NCBI RefSeq assembly: GCF_964275005.1 | Contig: NC_092702.1 | Coordinates: 8,480,330 to 8,544,329, forward strand | From: Diadema setosum | Taxonomy: Eukaryota; Echinodermata; Echinoidea; Diadematoida; Diadematidae | Direction: 5' to 3' | Length of the DNA: 64,000 nucleotides | Shown: positions 22,101 through 34,483 of the stretch, piece by piece | How the letters are laid out: each line of letters starts with the position of its first letter | Position numbering within the stretch: position 1 is the first letter of the stretch | Notes under the pieces: model-generated | What the model was told of the DNA's origin: nothing | The model's database searches: none | Seen by the model: only the letters and a program-made list of their open reading frames with translations | Translations under genes and position numbers: made by a program

Positions 22101-25100
22101 TTTATATCGCCACCGTGCCGGTGGAAAATGGCACAGTTCTTAAAAAGGTAGAGTGTATTGAGGGACATATCCCTTTCCGGCAACAAATAACCATGTGTTG
22201 AAGTTAAAACATTTATGTAATATTGTTATCTTTAAGGTGTAGCTGAAAAAACAAAAACAAAAACAAACACACACAAACGGAGGGGGGGGGGGGGGCATTT
22301 CATGAAGCATTTTGATGTGTTATGATGAGTTAAAGTCTAACATGATGAACATTTTTGTCACAGGAGCAAGTAGAAACCTACTTCATCCTTCTAACACAGG
22401 ATGAACACTTTTGATTTGTTATGATGTAATAAAGTTTCATTTTAAAAAAATTATGTCGATGTAGATGAAATCTAATCCGTGTACGTCCTCTATGGGATAC
22501 AATTTTTCATCACAGATTGTGTGGCTGTACAAATTTAAGTACCGGTAAAAATATAAGAGTATAGCGAATATGTAACATGTTAGTAGTGTTATTATATTGT
22601 CTTAACCAATTTTTGACAGGTACTACTTGATATTAGCTGGAGAAGGCAACAAAAAGCAGCATAAAGTATTGAAATATATTGTGAAGACTGTGTCGGCTGG
22701 TGCAATTCCTGTAACCCTATCATCGTTTATCATCACTCTTTACCAGAACATTTGTGCCACACATTCTAAAAACATCAATTCAAGCTCTCTCTAAATCATT
22801 TTCATATTTTGTTCTTTATTTCACAGGTCAAGCACTTCTCTCTCATTCTTCTTGCCAAAGACTTCAACCCTGAGAAGTACCAGACCCTGGGCAAGATTTT
22901 GTGCCGGATCTACGCAAGCACAGGAAACGCCGCAGTCATCCTTCAAAGCTACCTTGCTGTCGTCACCAAGGGCATGTGTCCCAGTGAAGATAACGGGACC
23001 TTTGTTGTCCAAGACTTTGAGGCGAAGAAGGCATATGCAGCTGGTTCTGTTAAAGGTAATCATCATTTTAAGTTGTGGGCTCAATGTTTTGCACACCTTT
23101 GAGTATGATTACTGCATAACTTCAGATGTCGATGAGATACAGTCTTAAATGCACCTGGTCATCATAGTGCCTTGAGTTTGTTTAAATGTAAATCACAGGT
23201 GAGCTGAAGAAATTAAAGGGGGCAGATTAACAATACAATTTGAACTGCATCATGTGACTCTGTAGAAATGGAACTGGAGAATGTTTTAGGTCACCTTTAT
23301 AAACTTGTAATAGCTAATTTCTCCAAAATTGAATTGTTGCTGGAATCATTTATTGCTTGAGGTCATCATGAACATACTTGATACTTACAACATGAGCAGA
23401 CAAAGTAAGAAGCAAATAGTGTGTGTAATGGCTATATAAATGACAAAGTTTTTTGATAATACAATTAAAGATCTAGCTTGCACACATTAGAAAAAGAACC
23501 TAAGTACAGATTGTGGAACATAGACTTCAGGTAATCATTGCCAAAACTCTTCGGGAATGGAACAAAGGTAGGTGTTGTCAATTTCTGTTCATCATAAAAA
23601 GACATATCGTTGATGCGATGGCAAGACCTTGTATCTCAAATTTTTATGAAAACTTTTTTTTTTATTTGTTTGTCAGAAAATCAGTTAAAAGGATGGTAAG
23701 GTTTTGGTTGAGACCTGGCTTCAGGTTTCAAACATTTTTGGTGAGATAATGAAAATCTTTCCCCTTATAATGAAATATGAAAGAACATGTGATTCCAAGA
23801 GGAATTCAACGTTTAGGCGATAAAAATTGGTTTTGGAATGGTTGAGATACCAAAAAAAAAAAACAATACTGATAAAAGGTGAGACCCACCTTTTATTATG
23901 ATCTCTTTATTTTACTTTGTTTTTGGATTTATGTCAGCCATTTCAAAACTGATTTTCATCAAAAAGACTTTGAATACCTATTTGAATGGTATGCTCTGTA
24001 ACATTTCATAAGTGGTTTCTTAGTATCTTTTTTTTTTTTACACTCTTGAACATTTTGACATTTTTGAGAAACAAGGTTTTGTTGCCCCTACTTGGTTATA
24101 TTTTCTTTGGAGAAACTCTTACTTTTAACTGTCCCGCTGTGTCCACACTTTCAGATGTCATCAATATGTTTGGGTTGCAAGCGATCCTCATCTACACAGC
24201 CTTGGTACTAAAGAAGAAAGTGGTGGTGTTTCATTCCAGAGTTGAAGAGGTCATAAAGTTCACAAGGTTTGTCATTCTTTTCTCTTAGATCATTTATATT
24301 GACTACTGTTTCACTCTAAAAGAACGCATGCTAAATACTTTCCTGTCAGAAGCGAGGAAGTGACTGGGATATTGTGAAATGAAATTACAGTTCCTCAAAA
24401 TGAATGCCATCAAAGGAAAGTGTGCACAGTGCACTCCCATTACAACAAATGTGGTTACTTGGGTTTAACAAAATTTCATTACAATGAAGGTCCAAAAATT
24501 ATCATCTATATATCTTTGTATACTTTGTTTGGTCGGCTATAGCTGAATTTTACTACAACAACAACAATAACAACAACAACAAAGCTATAAGTCCCGAGGG
24601 CTTTGTTATAATGGGAGTCACCTGTAGTCCCAAGGCGAGTGTAAAGTAATAGGTGTTTTTTGATATGTTGCAAATATAGACCGACACGTTGAAAGATTAG
24701 TGTGTGATAAAAAGTGCAAGAATGTATTACAACATCCCACGAGAAAAATATTCTTTTACAGTAAATTGACTGGCTCCTCCTTTTCTTCCCATCAGAGCTT
24801 TGCCAAGTTTTGTCTGGCATCGGCAGAACTGGTCAATTGTCCACCCCTTTGTCCACCTGGAGGAGGAGGAGCTGGAAGATCTGCGGTCTGGCCCCGCTTA
24901 CGTGGCAGGATTCGTTGATGCTGCTGTCGAGAGCAAGACTGATCTGTACGATGTGTTTGTCAACTTGTCAACTGAAGAAATTACTGTTGGAACTCATGCA
25001 AAAGGTAAATGTATATGATACATTACTCACATAATATAATGTGCAGTGTAAAGGTGTTATATTTTTGTAGAATGCATAGTATGTGTGTGTGTGTGTGTTT

Positions 25101-26588
25101 GGGCATGTGATAGCGGGCAAGATGTAACATTCATTTACATTATGTAATATCATGAATTTCTTGTGTTTACATCTTCATTGTCAAAGTGATCTTTCCTTCA
25201 TCCTACAGAAACATTCGCAATGAGCAGACTTCATAAAGACATAGCACAGCTGATGGTCAAGTGTGCTGCCGACGATGACCTCTCAAATCAGCAAGTCATC
25301 AAGGTGAGAACTGACCATTCTCCGCCTTTCCTTTCAACTTCACTTGTCACAAGTAGCTTTTCAACTGTATAAAAACACTTAGGAGTACACAACAATCATC
25401 ACCATCAGTTCCCATGTTGACAGAGATGTCATGGTTTCATGGGTTTGTATATCTATTGGACTGGTGGTACATGTACATTTGTTCAGAGTTTTTGTGTCAT
25501 ATGCTCGACTGCCATCCCTACACTAGCATGTGCATGGATATTTGAGTGAAAATGGGATTCAATCTTCTGGGGAAGGATTCTCACCCAACCCATGCTAGCC
25601 GAGATGAATCAGTTGCCTTCACTTGGATGGGATCTGAGGCTCATGAGTACACTATGCAAGCTGGCAATGTACACTATCATATAATTTCTGATCCTTAGAG
25701 GTGTCTCTAAGGGGATGGGGGTGGAGGGGGACCCACAATAAACAAATCCCTCTTTTTCTTCTTTTGTGCTGCATGAATGACTTCTGACATCTGGAGTGGC
25801 TTTACTTCAAAAGAAATGGAGTTCTGTAAAGCAAGATATTTTTGCAGCATGAAAGTTTTCAGAGCTGCCAGTTACATTTAGTGCATATAGTTTAGACAAG
25901 AACTTTTGCATGAATTTTAATTTTGCAAATCTTGGCTCTCGTGAAATTAAAATGCATGCAAACTGTTCTGGTTTCACAGTATGGATGCAGTCTGAACTGT
26001 CTTACAGCAAAACTGGAAACACTCTCACAATTTCTTTTTGGCTTTTTTTTTTGGGGGGGGGGCACACTGGGCCAATGTCAGTGAAAAATGCAAGCATGTT
26101 TCACAGAATAGAGTACCTTTGTACAAAATGTGTTAATGATAAAAGAATAATCACTTGGCATCATTTTAGTACCAGCTTGGTCAAGAGTGGCATTCATGAA
26201 AATGTCCACACTGTTGAATATTCACAGTCATGAATATACAGCACATTGTAGTTTTTAAATAAGGTGTCATACATTGTCCATATTTTGCAAATGATAGTGT
26301 TCGTGTGTACAGTGCAACATCCATTCTTTGTAATGTATTCTATGATTAGAATGTAATGTATAAGTTCCGATATGGTGTCGTGCAAATATCCATCTTTTCT
26401 TTACTCTGTCTTCCATCTAGGAAATTTCCAAGAAAACTACTGAGCTGCTGAATAATCTGAAATCGCTGGCGGGAGACGAGGATGACCCCAAGATCACGCT
26501 GGAGATGCTGCAGGAACGGAAGATGCCTCCCGCCACCGAAAGATTCCTCTTCGGTGTCGCCACAGCAGAAGGACTGGTCCAAATGTAG
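16147..26588 (+). CDS. DENND10: DENN domain-containing protein 10 (complete, 7 exons)
   Basis: The coding exons are 16147-16186, 21951-22147, 22827-23055, 24155-24266, 24796-25004, 25209-25303 and 26421-26588. They total 1050 nt (349 aa plus TAG), with all phases agreeing and GT/AG at every junction. The protein follows vertebrate DENND10/FAM45A block by block: [68 protein letters not shown] and YDVFVNL, ending at [21 protein letters not shown]. The short exon 1 ([13 protein letters not shown]) is supported by its phase-1 GTACAC donor, which joins to AG|AAA to give Glu. Family length is about 357 aa. DENND10 is a divergent DENN protein linked to Rab27 and late endosomes and is a subunit associated with the Commander (CCC/retriever) trafficking complex. 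Intron 1 (5.8 kb) carries large transposon insertions; intron 3 holds a MITE. Confidence 0.93.
18530..19091. mobile_element. Fold-back MITE, family 1 copy 2
   Basis: Begins TTGAAGGACAAGTCCACC and ends with the inverse ATTGTCCTTTTT. It matches 968-1535 along its whole length, including the centre with GAGAGAAGTCAAGTGCTC. It is nested inside the larger element in DENND10 intron 1 and so is a later insertion. Confidence 0.75.
20236..20268. repeat. Poly(T)-poly(G) junction
   Basis: A run of T followed by a run of G, one of five such T-then-G tracts on the plus strand. Confidence 0.85.
20281..20672. repeat. Tandem duplication, ~212-bp period
   Basis: 20281-20461 and 20492-20672 align almost base for base, each with the 16-mer motif near its start and the block TGTTCTGAGAGCAAAGAAAC. 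Confidence 0.8.
23683..24045. mobile_element. TTAA MITE, family 2 copy (truncated)
   Basis: Starts TTAAAAGGATGGTAAGG. It shares TTCAACGTTTAG, AAATTGGTTTTGGAATGG and the inverse CCATTTCAAAACTGATTTTC with 46770-47160 and 56083-56465. The two arms are imperfect inverse copies. The right terminus is eroded. It lies in DENND10 intron 3. Confidence 0.65.
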
Positions 26589-27252
26589 TCCGAGGGGACT
26601 TTCCAACCACAAGAACTTCCAAAAATATCCATTGCCGCAAGATTATTACTTACATATTAGAATACTGCTATATTCATGTGTAACTGCACTGATGCAATTG
26701 CTTTTATTTTTGTTTTTACTTTGTACTGATGTTGTTGTTTTGTTTTGTTTTGTTTTGTTTTGTTTTTGTATGTGGTGATTACTTTTCTTTCCACAGCCAA
26801 AGATACACAATATGAAAAATTTTATTGTCTATAAAATCAGATACCTACCTGTAACCTTTGGTCTATAACAATTAATTACTCATCCCAGACCAGACATTTA
26901 CTGGCAGACCATGAAGTATAATGCATGGATCATAATTTTTGTCTTACATTGTATACATTTAAAATTAACAACTAGCAGATTTTTTTTTTTTTCACATTAC
27001 GCATTTTGTTCTTGTCTTGGCTCACACCACTGGCAGCAATGTAGATAGAATGCTCATCCCATATGTTGCCATGACAATGGTTCCACCTGCTTTGGGAATG
27101 TATTGCATTTGCAGCCATATTAGTGTGTGTTACTGTATTTTGACAATTGCATCTATGATGTGAGCTGTTGGCAGATAGGTATAAGAAACTACAATCTTTA
27201 CAATATGGGCTGCACTTATCAAGTCTTTGTGTGGAAACAAAGGCAGTGTATC
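26589..27252. other. DENND10 3'UTR and downstream flank
   Basis: 3' of the DENND10 stop. It includes a (GTTTT)n tract at about 26730-26765. I see no unambiguous AATAAA close by, so the polyadenylation site is not assigned. The rest is unannotated. Confidence 0.4.
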
Positions 27253-27404
27253 AGGACAATTACCCAGGCTAAATACCAGTTAGTGATAGGGTTAGAGTAA
27301 AGATTAGCACTAGAGTTGGGTTTAGGAGTAGATGTTTGGTCAGGGTTAGGATTAGGTTCAGGATTAGGAATAGGGTCAGGAGAAGGGTCTGGGGTAATTG
27401 TCCA
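27253..27404. mobile_element. MITE with GGACAATTACCC ends and telomere-like interior
   Basis: Left end GGACAATTACCC (27254-27265) and right end GGGTAATTGTCC (27392-27403) are perfect 12-bp inverted repeats. The interior is a degenerate series of GGTTAG/GGGTTA-like hexamers reading towards the right end. Confidence 0.7.
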
Positions 27405-27770
27405 AGAACCAATGGCAGCATTTTTCGTACATAAAGGCAGTGTTTTGAGACTCCTACGCAGCAAGCATGTTTATCTAAACATTCATAACCTTAAGTTCTC
27501 CGTTACCAGTAGTATGGATCTTCTTGTTTGTAGAAGTGTTCCAATTCAGCATTTTATTTTCTGCTGTGTCACTTGCTTCTTGTCTAAGTTACGTGATTGT
27601 GGAGAGATGCAAAGAATTGAAATACATTTTACTTGGTCACTTCATGTGGATGCCTCGGCTTGCATACAAAAGGATTAACAGTAAGTTGATCCTTTTGTGT
27701 ATTGCAGTATAACAGAAGCCATTCTTTCAAAAGGATTTCAGACATTTCAGCAATTCATATGCTGTAAAAG

Positions 27771-27953
27771 TGGAAATTTCGTGCATTTCGCGCAACTAGA
27801 AACTATCGCGAAAATAAAAGCATGCAAATACTCCTGCTTGCCATATAATCCAATAGTTGATGTCGTGATTCTGCGGAATTAAAAACACACAAAACTCTTC
27901 TTACCCGGCCTGGCGTGAAAAATTAGTCACACGAAAATATCCACCTTTGCAGT
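27771..27953. mobile_element. Mariner-type MITE with CTGTAAAAGTGGA ends
   Basis: The left end CTGTAAAAGTGGAAATTTCG and the right end, read inversely as CTGCAAAGGTGGATATTTTCG in two overlapping parts, form terminal inverted repeats of about 20 bp. The right flank is TA. The interior has CGCGAAAAT palindromic motifs. A relative lies at 3501. Confidence 0.6.
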
Positions 27954-28156
27954 ACACAAATATTCTGTACATCATAATCTGCAGTGAACATACGGAATGG
28001 TGGATACTGATACACTTTGATTTGCAACTGACTGAAAAGTTACGATTTTACGTGACCCATAGCTGGGTTTAATACATAACTGTTACTTTCTCGGATTGTT
28101 GCTGGGTCTCTACCTCTATCTGTACATGTATGTCATGTCTGTGGGGTTTTTTTTTT

Positions 28157-28185
28157 CCTCTCTCTCTCTAACTCTTTCTCACTCA

Positions 28186-28217
<32 letters not shown>

Positions 28218-28245
28218 TACACACACACACACACACACACACAGT
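28157..28245. repeat. (TC)n-(AC)n compound microsatellite
   Basis: A CT-repeat followed by a CA-repeat. Confidence 0.95.
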
Positions 28246-28290
28246 CACAGTAGGTCATCAACATCCAATGTGTACTTGAAATACAACTTA

Positions 28291-28582
28291 CAGTTGAACC
28301 TCTCGTATCCGGACAAGTCGGGACCGGGGCTCATCCGGATAAGGGATTTGGCCGGATACGGGAGACTCAATGCTTTATACATGTACATATACATACACAT
28401 GTACTGATGTAGCCCATTGTAGTACCACATGTAGTAATGTGTATACTGCAACCTTTTCATTGTTACACTCAGTAACAGACCCCAAAATAGAGGTGTATGT
28501 TAATGTTGGAAGTAATGTGTAATTCATGTGTGTTTGTGTAGGAGTTCTCAAGGAGTTGGGAATCCCCCTTTCCTCCCGTAAT

Positions 28583-28618
<36 letters not shown>

Positions 28619-28686
28619 CTGCGAGATTGCGTCAGTATAATAGAGAGATCCGGATAAAGGGAGGCCGGATAAGAGAGGTTCAACTG
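28291..28686. mobile_element. Tigger/pogo-like MITE, 396 bp
   Basis: The left end is CAGTTGAACCTCTCGTATCC and the right end is the inverse (GGATAAGAGAGGTTCAACTG). It is flanked by TA at 28289-28290 and 28687-28688, as expected for a Tc1/mariner/pogo insertion. The interior is non-coding and includes an A-run of about 33 at 28581. Confidence 0.85.
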
Positions 28687-28688
28687 TA

Positions 28689-29818
28689 GTTGAAAACAAA
28701 AGGTCTGCCAAGTAGTTCAGTGATGCTAGAGGATTTCTACCTAAATGTTTTGCATTTGTGTTACACACTCAATTGAAATGCAGTCAACTCTGTGAGAGTG
28801 AAAAGCAGGCTTGCACAAGTGCAATTATAGATTTTTAACATTTTATTTATCTATTTTTGTACTTTCAGCATCAGCTTGATCTAAGATCGCTAAATTATAG
28901 AGGTGACTGTATTGTGTGCCCAAAATCCAGTTCACTGTATTAGTACAATAAGAATGTAGAAATTAAGCATTCTCCATAATATAACGACTATACGATTACC
29001 GAGTACACCCTGACAAGGAAAGATGTGACAGATACACCTGCATAATATAAACTGTATTTTCAATATACAAATCAAAGGAGAGTATGATTGTTACCAGTAT
29101 TTGGGACTTCTTCCAGATCTTGTGACAAGCAAAATAGCAATGTAAACACCCGTGAACTACAGTATCAGAATGAAAAAGTCTAAATTCAGCCAATTGAGTT
29201 GCAGATATAGAGCCAAAATGGACTTTTCCCTCCATTCACGGTAGCAGAATCAGGGAAAGATGTTTGATGCATAATCATTGTACACACAGTTGTCATAGTG
29301 ATATAGAATTATACCTTGATATAAACACACACAACACACACACACACACACACACACAACAGAGGCATTGAAATATAAGGAAATGCAGCTTCTGGCCGTT
29401 TTTGGATGTGTATTGTACATTCCTTTTCGTTACTTATGAGACAGCACTATATGTACATGCTTTCTTCTCTTTGTGTGTGTGTGTGTGTGTGCTGTAACAT
29501 GTACTTTTTATTATGAAGCTATCATTTATGTCCTTTTAATTCTATAATGGCAGCTAAAACATCAAATTGTAAGAAGTAATCCCAAGACTTCTATATCAGC
29601 ACAGGATAAGTTTATGAGATAGGCAGATATATCAAGACCCAGTTAAGGATGTGGCAGTACAATTCTAATAACTTGTGCAATTTCTTCTTTCATAATAATT
29701 TCAAAGTGATTGACTTTGTGTCTGAGACCGATGTGTGAAGCAAGAGGTCAAAAGTCAGGCCTGTACCATAACTTTTATGAGATTATTTCAGGTGACAAAC
29801 AACTGATCAGGCCAACAC
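28689..29818. other. Intergenic, simple repeats
   Basis: Contains an (AC)n tract at about 29327-29360 and a (GT)n tract near 29474-29491. No gene is seen. Confidence 0.4.
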
Positions 29819-30377
29819 TTGAAGGACAAGTTCACCTTCATGAACATAAGGATTGAGAGAATGCAGCAATATTAGTAGAACACATCAGTGAAAGTTTGAG
29901 GGGACAATCGATGCAAAAGTGATGAATTTTGAAATTTTTGTGTTGGAACCGCTGGATGAGGAGACTACTAAGGCTCGTGATGTCATATGAGTACAAGAGT
30001 ATAAGAAAATGTAAAGAAAATTCAACATATTTTCACTTTTTTCGCATAATAAAAGAGCACTTGACTTGCCTCTTTCTAAAGGCAATGGGAATAATATTAC
30101 CCATGACATATGTCAGTAACGAGTCAAGGGAATGTGTACTTTTTTCAAAAGATGAAATTTTGTGAAATTCTCTTTATATTTTCCTTATATTGTTGTACGC
30201 ATGTGACATCATACACTGCAGTAGTCTTCTCATCCAGTGGTGACTGCACAAAAACTTCAAAAATTCATAACTTTTGAACGGATTGTCAGATTTTCCTCAA
30301 ACTTTCAATGATGTGTTCTACTAATATTGCTACATTCTCTCAATCCTTATGTTAATGAAGGTAAACTTGTCCTTTAA
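29819..30377. mobile_element. Fold-back MITE, family 1 copy 3
   Basis: Begins TTGAAGGACAAGTTCACC and ends ACTTGTCCTTTAA. It aligns with the copies at 968 and 18530 but is inverted relative to them in its unsymmetrical centre (AAGAGCACTTGACTTGCC). It lies 39 bp from the next element at 30417. Confidence 0.75.
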
Positions 30378-30416
30378 GGACAGAAGGTAGCATGAGAAGC
30401 AAGTAAGTACACTTTA

Positions 30417-30797
30417 TGCCCCAGTCACATATAAACACGGATGCTCAAGGATCTACACGGTGATCCGGGGACGTCCGGGGAGATCCGGGGAGATCCGGGA
30501 TTTTGGTATGACTGTACACACGGTATCAACACGGCAGCTACACGGATAAGGCCGGAAGAGCGCGGCGTCTACACGGACAAACACGGCATCTACAGTACAC
30601 GGATCAACACGGCAGCTACACGGCAGCCACACGGACCACCCCGGATTGCTCTGCCAACACGGCAATCCCCGGATGACGCCGGATGTTTCTGACCTCTAAA
30701 AGTTGCCGTGTTGGCCTCCCGGCGTCAACACGGATCTCTCCCCGGATCAGATCCTGGGTGGTCCGGGGTGATCCGGGATGTCTATGTGACTGGGGCA
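30417..30797. mobile_element. Element with TGCCCCAGTCACAT ends and CACGG-rich interior
   Basis: The left end TGCCCCAGTCACATA and right end TATGTGACTGGGGCA are inverse copies. TTA sits on both outer flanks (30414-30416 and 30798-30800), matching the TWA target preference of PIF/Harbinger. The interior is built from short GATCCGGG and CACGGCAGCTA-like repeats and is far higher in G+C than its surroundings. No protein is encoded. Confidence 0.7.
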
Positions 30798-30800
30798 TTA

Positions 30801-33610
30801 GACTTTAGTGTCTACAAGGTCAGAATCAGGCAGTGGACAAGAATTTGCTCTGGCTATTATATGGCAAAAACTGCACATTATTTCAGACAGGTAAACTGTG
30901 TGAACTCAAAAGATGACTGTGGAGAGGTGTGTCTGACCATGCACAGATGTCAAATTTCCCTGTGATCATATTTGTTTTATACACAGTAGTGACCCCTGAC
31001 CCAATGTCAAGCTCTCTCAGTATCAGTGGCAACCTATGTGCGAAGTCAATTGGACTGCTTGAGGTAATAGGCCAGGAAAGTTTATGTGTAGGAAAGGACA
31101 CACCCTGCACACAAAGCTGTTAAGTGTAAGGGCAGCGATGCTACAGCGACAGATCAGTGAGACTGATAATCGCCGCACAAATAATCACAGAAAATAGTTA
31201 TCACCATGTCTCAAACATTTTATGTGGAAATGATTACAGTCTACTTGTTGATCCATACACAATGTGAAAAGACCTCTCGTAAATTACAGGGGTGTGACAA
31301 TATCAGCAATCAAAGATTTATTTCAGTTTGTTCATTGTGTGTATACAGATGTTGAAGAAAGTTTCATACATCATTGTATGTATTAATCAGTGTTTCTAAC
31401 AAAGAGCAACTGTCTTAAATGAAAAATAAACAACTCATGAAATCACCATTTATACAGTCACATTATGCATACAGACATATAATTTCTATACTATGTAGCC
31501 CTAAAGAAGTACTCTTGTATGTATGACCAAACCACACTATTCACTTTTATAATGTTGGTATCTATATTTATTCCATTTCTATTATGGGGGGGGGGGGGGG
31601 AGGAGTTAGCAACATTTGTTTCATATGTTGACATATTCTTGGTATCGGATATTTCTATTCTTCATATGGTTGTAGAACTAGTACTTCAGCTGTTTCATGA
31701 TGTACATTATTGTAACATAGTAAATAACCCAACAAAGTGGATGATTCAAAGACGTACCTGTTTTGCCGACATACTTTGTTCATTGCATACTTAATGTACA
31801 CGAGCAAGGAATTCATTTAGTGCAAGGTGCATTCTCTAGAATTTTTCAAGTCATACAAATTTCATAAGTCTGTTGAAGTTATACCACAAGCTTCCAAATT
31901 GCCTCTTTTTTTTTGGGGGGGGGGGGATGGTGGTTTAGGAATTAAAAGACTGTTGTCATGGTGTCAAATAATACCCATTCATTTGACCACTTCTTGTCAT
32001 TGAGTAGCAGTTACTTAGTCTGACTGAAAGAAAATTAGACATGTATATAATTTAGTGTTCTCTATGCCTTCCAACACAACCCAAATTAATTATGTCTATC
32101 CATTTAAGTCAATCTGTCCAAGCTCTTTCTTTCTCTCGTAATGTTAATTAGAACTGTACGTCTCACCATATTTATTCATTTACTCCAAGGGACAAGTTTG
32201 TTGTCACATCTCTGTAAGCAATGTAAAGTTTCTTCTGATGTACTGTACATATCAAATTTATACAACAGTATGTAAATAAAATAGATTTCATATGAAAACA
32301 GTAAAAACACTATGTAAATTATATTTGTCTCCAGCAGTTGCATTGCTTTCTTTTCAAACTGTATGTGTGTTGATGAAGTGAAGAGGAAACTTAGTGTGAT
32401 CAGTTATTGTATATTTGTTTCCTTCAATGCATTGCAGTTATCAATTTCTTTTCAGAAATAGCATTTCTCCTCTCCAATTGTTCTTTGAAAGACCATTCAG
32501 CCACTAAAACATTCTTTTCCAAAAACACTCCCAATTCGTCAATTGAATTACTGGAGACACTGTATACCTACTGCCTACTTGGGCATACATGTATATCAAA
32601 TTGCTTCACTGTACATTCAACCCGTCAAATTCCAATAGCTTTTACACACATATCAGACTATGAATTATTTTGATCAACCAATGTAAACATGTTATGATAG
32701 TTATCAGCAAAGGTTCTGTTACTGGTCAATTGAGGTACATGTAATGGCAATTCCTGAATACATCATTGGGAAAAACGAATGGACTCTTTCTTTTGGAGAA
32801 GGGGAAAAACCCTCCACAAAATTAGCCATGGAAAACTGACTGGTTGTGGACTTTCTGAAATACTTACATGTACTTGTACTGGCTATATACACTTGGGATT
32901 TAAAACAGACAGAATGTGTGATTGATCTGAAATGAATTTAATGGAATTTCCATCTGTGCGATTATCAGTGTTAATTTCCAAGGCCCATCTGATTTCTACA
33001 CATGCAGCTAATTGCAATCTTTAGGTTTTGTTCTTGTTTTGTTTTGTTTCTTTGACATGATCCTACAGCAAAAAAAAAAAAAAAATGAAGTTCTCTTACT
33101 ACAAGACACATACAGTGAAGTACATCAAGTTTGATGGGCATGTGATGACACTTTACACATGTTCATAAACAAGGGGAAAGTACACTTATCAAGAAGAAAA
33201 GAGGTCCACATTTGCTATCACTCGGGAAGACATTATACATGTACATGTACATGAATTACACCTGAGTACATGTATTGGTAAAATTCTTCAATGTACCAGC
33301 TCTTCTCTGTAAATAATGATAATGATCAGCTGTTTGGGATATCTGAACATTAAAAGTTTCTATGTGCCACATAAAGACATTCTTAAGTAATAGATTAAAA
33401 AGAATACATTGCATTGTGTGACCACATAAGAGGTTTTACATATGAAATATTTACATCAAACTATTGTTCTTGAATGAATGAATATCACAGTGACTGATAG
33501 AACATCTATTGCACTATTAGAAGTTGGCTAGTTTGCATATACACACAGACACAGATAAGCACACTGTCAGCACTAAAAAGTTAACATGCAGAAAGATCAT
33601 TTCATATACA
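30801..33610. other. Intergenic, no gene seen
   Basis: AT-rich, stop-filled sequence. It has a G-run at 31588, a T-then-G tract at 31906-31926 and an A-run near 33070. There are no coding signatures or bounded repeats I can support. Confidence 0.4.
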
Positions 33611-34102
33611 ACTAGAGAAGCACTCTAAGAGCGCAGACCTCCGCCAAGTGTGCAGCTCATTTCCACCACTGATCTTGTTCTTCCATAGAGATATCAGTGA
33701 TTTCCACCCATACTTACAGCATTGTGTGCTGAAAGTCGCCCGATTTCCCAATATAGAAGCCTTTGTTACATCATAAACCCTCAGCTGCACGGCGCGCCTC
33801 GCCCTAGCAGAAACTAGAGCACGCACTTTAGTGTGCGCATGCAAACCTCAAATACGCGCAGCCTGAACTCCCAAGTTCATTGACCCTACCTGCCAAAAAA
33901 TAAAAAATCCTTCATAAATTCCCCCAAAATTCTCGGCTCACTACCAAAATTTAATCATCTGTTACTTGTATCATTCTGAACCTTTCCTGCAAGTTTCATC
34001 CAAAGCCACTGACTACTTTTTGAATTATTTTGCACACGGACAAACTAACAAACAAACAAACCAACGGTAACAAAAACATAACCTCCTCCCTTGGCGGAGG
34101 TA
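33611..34102. mobile_element. Interspersed element, CTCCGCCA-type ends, copy A
   Basis: Starts ACTAGAGAAGCACTCTAAGA, then GCAGACCTCCGCCAAG. Ends with the inverse CCTCCCTTGGCGGAGGT. The right part includes CACACGGACAAACTAAC and AACCAACGGTAACAAAAACA. The same element recurs in the same orientation at 35075-35606. No coding frame is seen. Confidence 0.75.
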
Positions 34103-34483
34103 ATTACACAAGAATACCCTGAATTTGCTTAAAGGAACAGTTTACAATGTATCTTTAATGCCATCATGGGATATAGAAGTCTACACAGGAAATCGAGTAG
34201 GTGAAATTGGAGATGAAGACTTTAGTCTTCTAATAACCAGCATGGCATATCGTCCTCTAGGCTGGTAAGTATCATATAGTATTTCCTTTTCTTGTCTTTT
34301 TTTCATTTCTCACACAAAACAAAGACTTACGGACAGAATTTCCCATATTTGCATTTCAACTCTACCGTAACAGGATGCTTTCATTGAAATGAAGCTGCTG
34401 CATTGTAGATTTAATTAGGACAGTCCATCTCTTTTCAAAAATCAAAGTTCTTAACTAAAGTGAGAGCTCTGATTCACTGTCCA
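34103..34483. other. MAP9 3' flank / 3'UTR side
   Basis: Contains TTAAAGGAACAGTTTAC near 34131, resembling one end of a TTAA MITE without its partner. No clear polyadenylation signal is seen on the minus strand. Confidence 0.3.
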
